Source of the DNA: a virus
IMG/VR virus record: IMGVR_UViG_3300025121_000677
Coordinates: 1-35,078 of that record
Reading direction: 5' to 3' (one strand)
Length of the DNA: 35,078 nt
Shown here piece by piece: positions 33,301-35,078 of the stretch. The notes under the pieces are model-generated. The model ran no database searches, had not been told where the DNA came from, and worked only from the letters and a program-made list of their open reading frames with translations. Both the position numbers and the translations under genes were made by a program. Position 1 is the first letter of the stretch; the number at the start of each line of letters is the position of its first letter.

Positions 33301-34172
33301 TTCTGACCCCCTTTAAGATCGATAGCATTTTCACCAAAGTTCTTAAAAATGTTGTTCGTGATGGTTACTGGAACGGTCACATTTTCTTCAACTACAGAGT
33401 CACCATTTACGTTGTAAACAATGTTTCCAGAAATAGTAACTGAAGCACCCGCCGTCTTAATTCCAACAAGAGCAATACCACTGGCATCTATACTCTCGTA
33501 GTCTGTCGCCCCTGCTGGAATCTCAGGAGTAGCCCATAAACACGGCGGCCCCCAATATTGTATGAAGTTGCCTGTAATGGAACCCGGAGCAGTTGCATAA
33601 GCAACTATCAATGCCCCGTTGTAGTAATGTGTTTCGCTATCAATAGTAGTCCCGAGCATCCCGTCAAAAATACAGTCGATAATTGCGTAGTTGACAACTC
33701 GGTTCAACCGCACTGCAAAAACTTTAGAATTAGGAAACCAATCCTGGCTGATAAATTGACCATTTTGAATGGTGATATTTACGGCTATCCCGACTACGAT
33801 ATGAGATCCGTAGGCCGTACCTGAGCCTGAGGGGGTTGACCCTTCCCCACCAGATATTGTCCATTTCCCGTCAACCGCAAGTGATTTGCCACCAAAATCA
33901 GCTTCGCGAATCGTAATGATAGACCCAACCGTCCAATTATCACTATCCAGGTATCCTGTGAAAGTATCGCCTGGCCGCAGATAGATGTTGTGCGTCCCGG
34001 CGCCAGGGCTGATGCTCCGCATCTTGGTGAGCGTGGCATAGGGGTTGCCGCTCGACCCGTCGCCTGTCGTGTCGTTTCCGGCGTTGGATAGATAATAGTC
34101 GGTGGCGAAAGCCAACGAGGGCAGGGAGAGGAGGGCAAGGGCAAATATGAATTTTAGAGCGAGTCTAGCCAT
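30309..34172 (-). CDS. Large exported right-handed beta-helix protein, 1287 residues
   Basis: Starts MARLALKFIFALALLSLPSL then AFATDYYLS, a clear signal peptide with an AFA cleavage site; an earlier ATG at 34232 would bury it. The mature N-terminal region has the beta-helix cap YYLSNAGNDTTGDGSSGNPY and long parallel-strand repeats (VAVNITIQNGQFIS-type) to about residue 600. A concanavalin/LamG-like jelly-roll segment follows (AWTADGATHTSGTVAAGVEI, FIKWTISVTPDELTVWGKI, about residues 600-790), then a Cys-rich region and a second helix-like part with GTNDIGPYEF. It likely binds or degrades a polysaccharide. The N-terminal two thirds are GC-rich and the C-terminal third AT-rich (shift near 31,620). 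Ribosome site GGGAGA. Confidence 0.75.
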   Translation of the reverse strand: MARLALKFIFALALLSLPSLAFATDYYLSNAGNDTTGDGSSGNPYATLTKMRSISPGAGTHNIYLRPGDTFTGYLDSDNWTVGSIITIREADFGGKSLAVDGKWTISGGEGSTPSGSGTAYGSHIVVGIAVNITIQNGQFISQDWFPNSKVFAVRLNRVVNYAIIDCIFDGMLGTTIDSETHYYNGALIVAYATAPGSITGNFIQYWGPPCLWATPEIPAGATDYESIDASGIALVGIKTAGASVTISGNIVYNVNGDSVVEENVTVPVTITNNIFKNFGENAIDLKGGQNNHIYANWMYRDPAFVGMGGYPIASNPRNNGVVQFLYKAPDFAQNNLVEENLIGPTDTSAFAYKDNVSNNTVRNNEIIDAKTGVYFCCSSEASTGSGVGNASYNNRYIGSTGNFVYSLGYRGEITFENETFYSDDAMGVGLYLTWFDGTFRNSIFRMNDADSEMMNLDANSAPTFEYNIWRNEYAGDQNVVVWAGHTTRDEAAQAGWNGESIADNEIFGDPGIDSSGYATEVGSAVVNSGKAPTFAVQGLRNTSVWTYGAVSVVKIGRADNGGADRGAGEFPEDEPPPPVGGADVPVGTYAFAYNADYTDDTDEAWTADGATHTSGTVAAGVEIAGAYGTAGNGVRFSVANEFIKWTISVTPDELTVWGKITPESLNSGNSTIWHLWQDGSNQIYAYYRSTGVITLRYEGQGNVVSMNSTHTISAGTEVTLGFRISSTTHCNEDATGCLSIKVGANDWENDANAVAVTAFAAGTRYFYLGESDQTTVGLTNPWHGDEWSIIDSYNAAEPDWTPADVTAPTMDARGVCSDASCTACTEDLTTSYVLGDSFRVCGELSEDSIVTESPTWAFTCGTVTIYLDYFEKKDIGGIKYLTARATVSAKSRCSNPVLAEMVGGEIKDGSGNELDRAGTAGIFTTGTITIGGKGEWSVGTFVDYDGDEYQGEYPNFTTLRASITKVDGDQYGLGIVTEPGALNLGNDDCTEADPCIITGIGETWTGDITFGDWWVISKIKHASDIVLGSNNTHQLSIIPEGSTLTIPSGATGCNIYRDLIKGTLIVNESATFKGIAVPGSVTLANGKTFTGEKCSFSQSEATIEASGGTVTCSDCRFEVADMGFIDEDNEDFRLIPTSVLRNAGVAITGIDYDIIGTTLPQEGTNDIGPYEFAVGTVVWGAETDIIEDISRSFTDNWSGTGTVIGSGDSEKLRLYPNQYMEMNYCWNINASGYMTIFNNKYSSASSGFTIKYKTGATSEDCESDEWNVYNGSSFNCLGWVKLRVEY

Positions 34173-34270
34173 GTCAAAAGTCTCCCGTATCCAATTCCGA
34201 GAAGCGCCGCCATGAGAAGCAGGGTGAACCACACGACGATGCCGAGAAGGCCCAGGTCGAGCTTACGCAT
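34154..34270 (-). CDS. Small single-span membrane protein, 38 residues
   Basis: Open frame from ATG 34270 to TAA 34154: MRKLDLGLLGIVVWFTLLLM then AALLGIGYGRLLTWLDSL, a single hydrophobic helix with a positive N-terminus. Its start overlaps the stop of the Cys-rich gene (AATGCGTAA), and its end overlaps the start of the large beta-helix gene. No family recognised; a membrane role such as lysis accessory is possible but unsupported. Confidence 0.45.
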   Translation of the reverse strand: MRKLDLGLLGIVVWFTLLLMAALLGIGYGRLLTWLDSL

Positions 34271-34454
34271 TCCCGCACCTAAATGGGCGCTGACCACCGC
34301 TTGACATAAATTTACCTAGCCAATCCTCATATTTCACGAACCGTGCACCTTCCCCTTCCAGGGCTTTACGACACTCATCGCAGTTGGCGTGCTCAAGAGT
34401 ATCGGTGTCGCGCCGGAAGTTAGGATCATGGCAGTTGCATTTACATTTACGCAT
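34263..34454 (-). CDS. Small Cys-rich protein, 63 residues
   Basis: Starts MRKCKCNCHDPNFRRDTDTL, continues HANCDECRKALEGEG, with four to five Cys plus His in a zinc-binding style. Start ATG 34454 overlaps the preceding stop. The gene ends RCGNA, the same end as its upstream neighbour, because a near-identical 17-bp segment closes both. Function unknown. Confidence 0.6.
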   Translation of the reverse strand: MRKCKCNCHDPNFRRDTDTLEHANCDECRKALEGEGARFVKYEDWLGKFMSSGGQRPFRCGNA

Positions 34455-34650
34455 TTCCGCACCGCTCAATGGGGATCTGCTCAATCTCCGCCCGCTGGCG
34501 CTGGTCCTGAGTCCTGTAGAAAAACATGGACTCGTGAGACATAACCAACCCTTCAGCCATTGCCCGCCTGATCGATACGCCATATTTGCTCATGCAAAAG
34601 TTCTGCTTCTCCGGATTCCAATCGTAAGCCTTGTGCCAATCGTCTTTCAT
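34447..34650 (-). CDS. Small unknown protein, 67 residues
   Basis: Starts MKDDWHKAYDWNPEKQNFCM at ATG 34650, just after the previous stop. Mixed polar sequence with SIRRAMAEGLVMSHESMFFY and QRQRAEIEQIPIERCGNA. No family recognised. It overlaps the next gene by 8 bp. Confidence 0.55.
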   Translation of the reverse strand: MKDDWHKAYDWNPEKQNFCMSKYGVSIRRAMAEGLVMSHESMFFYRTQDQRQRAEIEQIPIERCGNA

Positions 34651-34654
34651 TTCG

Positions 34655-34885
34655 TCACCCGTCGTTAAAGGTGCAATACTTTCTGAACAGGTCATCGTCC
34701 TTCACTTCTTTCTCTTTCCTGAATTTTGCAATATGCGGGTCAACCTTTTCGGCCGGGAAGTTCTCAGACAGGACCGCGAAGGCTGCCGATACCATCCCGG
34801 TAAGGGCTTCAACGGTCAAGGACAGGAGCGCGACTTCAGCGTGAAGGCGCCCGATCTTCTTCCCGATTTCTTCTTCGAGGGTCAT
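34655..34885 (-). CDS. Small helical unknown protein, 76 residues
   Basis: Starts MTLEEEIGKKIGRLHAEVAL at ATG 34885, with GAAAGGTG upstream; a GTG at 34894 is a longer alternative. A likely amphipathic or weakly hydrophobic helix lies at about 21-43 (LSLTVEALTGMVSAAFAVLS). Small phage proteins of this shape are often holin-like or chaperones, but nothing confirms that. It starts 6 nt after the end of the 34891-35073 gene. Confidence 0.55.
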   Translation of the reverse strand: MTLEEEIGKKIGRLHAEVALLSLTVEALTGMVSAAFAVLSENFPAEKVDPHIAKFRKEKEVKDDDLFRKYCTFNDG

Positions 34886-34890
34886 TTTCG

Positions 34891-35073
34891 TCACCTTTCA
34901 ATCTTGAATACCGCACGCCCGGCATTGCGCGGTATCTTGTAAATCAGCTTGGTCCCGGGCCGGTGGAAATTGATGACGCCCTTTTTCAGGTCCGGATCAT
35001 GCTCCGGGTACAGGTGCATTATGACTTTGAGCTCCGGGTCTTCCGTTTCAGTAGCGAGCGGCGGGTTACCCAT
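34891..35073 (-). CDS. Small unknown protein, 60 residues, first gene at the right edge
   Basis: Begins at ATG 35073 near the window edge (MGNPPLATETEDPELKVIMH) and ends IPRNAGRAVFKIER. Only 5 bases remain upstream, so the ribosome site and any longer start cannot be checked. No family recognised. Confidence 0.5.
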   Translation of the reverse strand: MGNPPLATETEDPELKVIMHLYPEHDPDLKKGVINFHRPGTKLIYKIPRNAGRAVFKIER

Positions 35074-35078
35074 GAAAT

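Noticed and set aside
1-35078. Temperate-phage signs (integrase, repressor, att site at the tRNA-like gene)
   Set aside because: No integrase or CI-type repressor is seen, and no second copy of the tRNA 3' end occurs in the window.

Overview
The window is a piece of a tailed bacteriophage genome (Caudoviricetes), probably a large, strictly lytic-style phage from a metagenome. It has no rRNA or host housekeeping genes. It combines a T4-like recombination/replication block with a run of virion and sugar-modification genes on the opposite strand. Genes are tightly packed with many ATGA and TAATG stop/start overlaps and clear AGGAGG-type ribosome binding sites, so the host is a bacterium. TAA, TAG and TGA all end genes where expected, so the code is standard. 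I cannot name the host or the phage genus.

Left block (1 to about 12,150, plus strand, AT-rich): a TnpB gene cut by the window edge whose right end runs straight into an HD-domain nucleotidase gene; an HU-like DNA-binding protein; a possible UvsY-like mediator; a gp32-like single-stranded DNA-binding protein with zinc ligands and a very long Asp/Asn tail; a tRNA-like gene with a shortened anticodon arm; a RecA/UvsX recombinase; gp47 and gp46 (SbcD/SbcC-type) nuclease subunits; several small unknowns; a short P-loop protein; and a RuvC-type resolvase. Together these make a recombination-dependent replication and repair module.

A GC-rich pair of hairpins at 12,156-12,259 separates the two convergent transcription units.

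Middle block (about 12,400 to 25,370, minus strand, AT-rich): a glycan island of glycosyltransferases (GT2-like, GT8-like, another DxD-type, and a GT9-GT4 fusion), a sugar-nucleotide epimerase/dehydratase and four SAM methyltransferase-fold proteins (one FkbM family). It is bounded on each side by a virion-type protein made largely of poly-serine. A second TnpB with its guide-RNA end sits here, between an intact GT2 gene and the C-terminal remnant of a paralogous GT2 gene.

Right block (about 25,370 to 35,078, minus strand, alternating GC-rich and AT-rich): beta-helix (pectate-lyase-like) proteins, a beta-helix/poly-serine/minor-tail fusion, a 1287-residue exported beta-helix protein, and a cluster of very small genes.

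The two most interesting points are (1) the pairing of three poly-serine virion proteins with a dedicated glycosyltransferase island, which suggests a phage-encoded O-glycosylation system acting on its own fibres, and (2) two diverged TnpB/omega-RNA units with compensatory base changes in the RNA hairpins, each followed by a guide segment that reads into the phage gene it interrupts.
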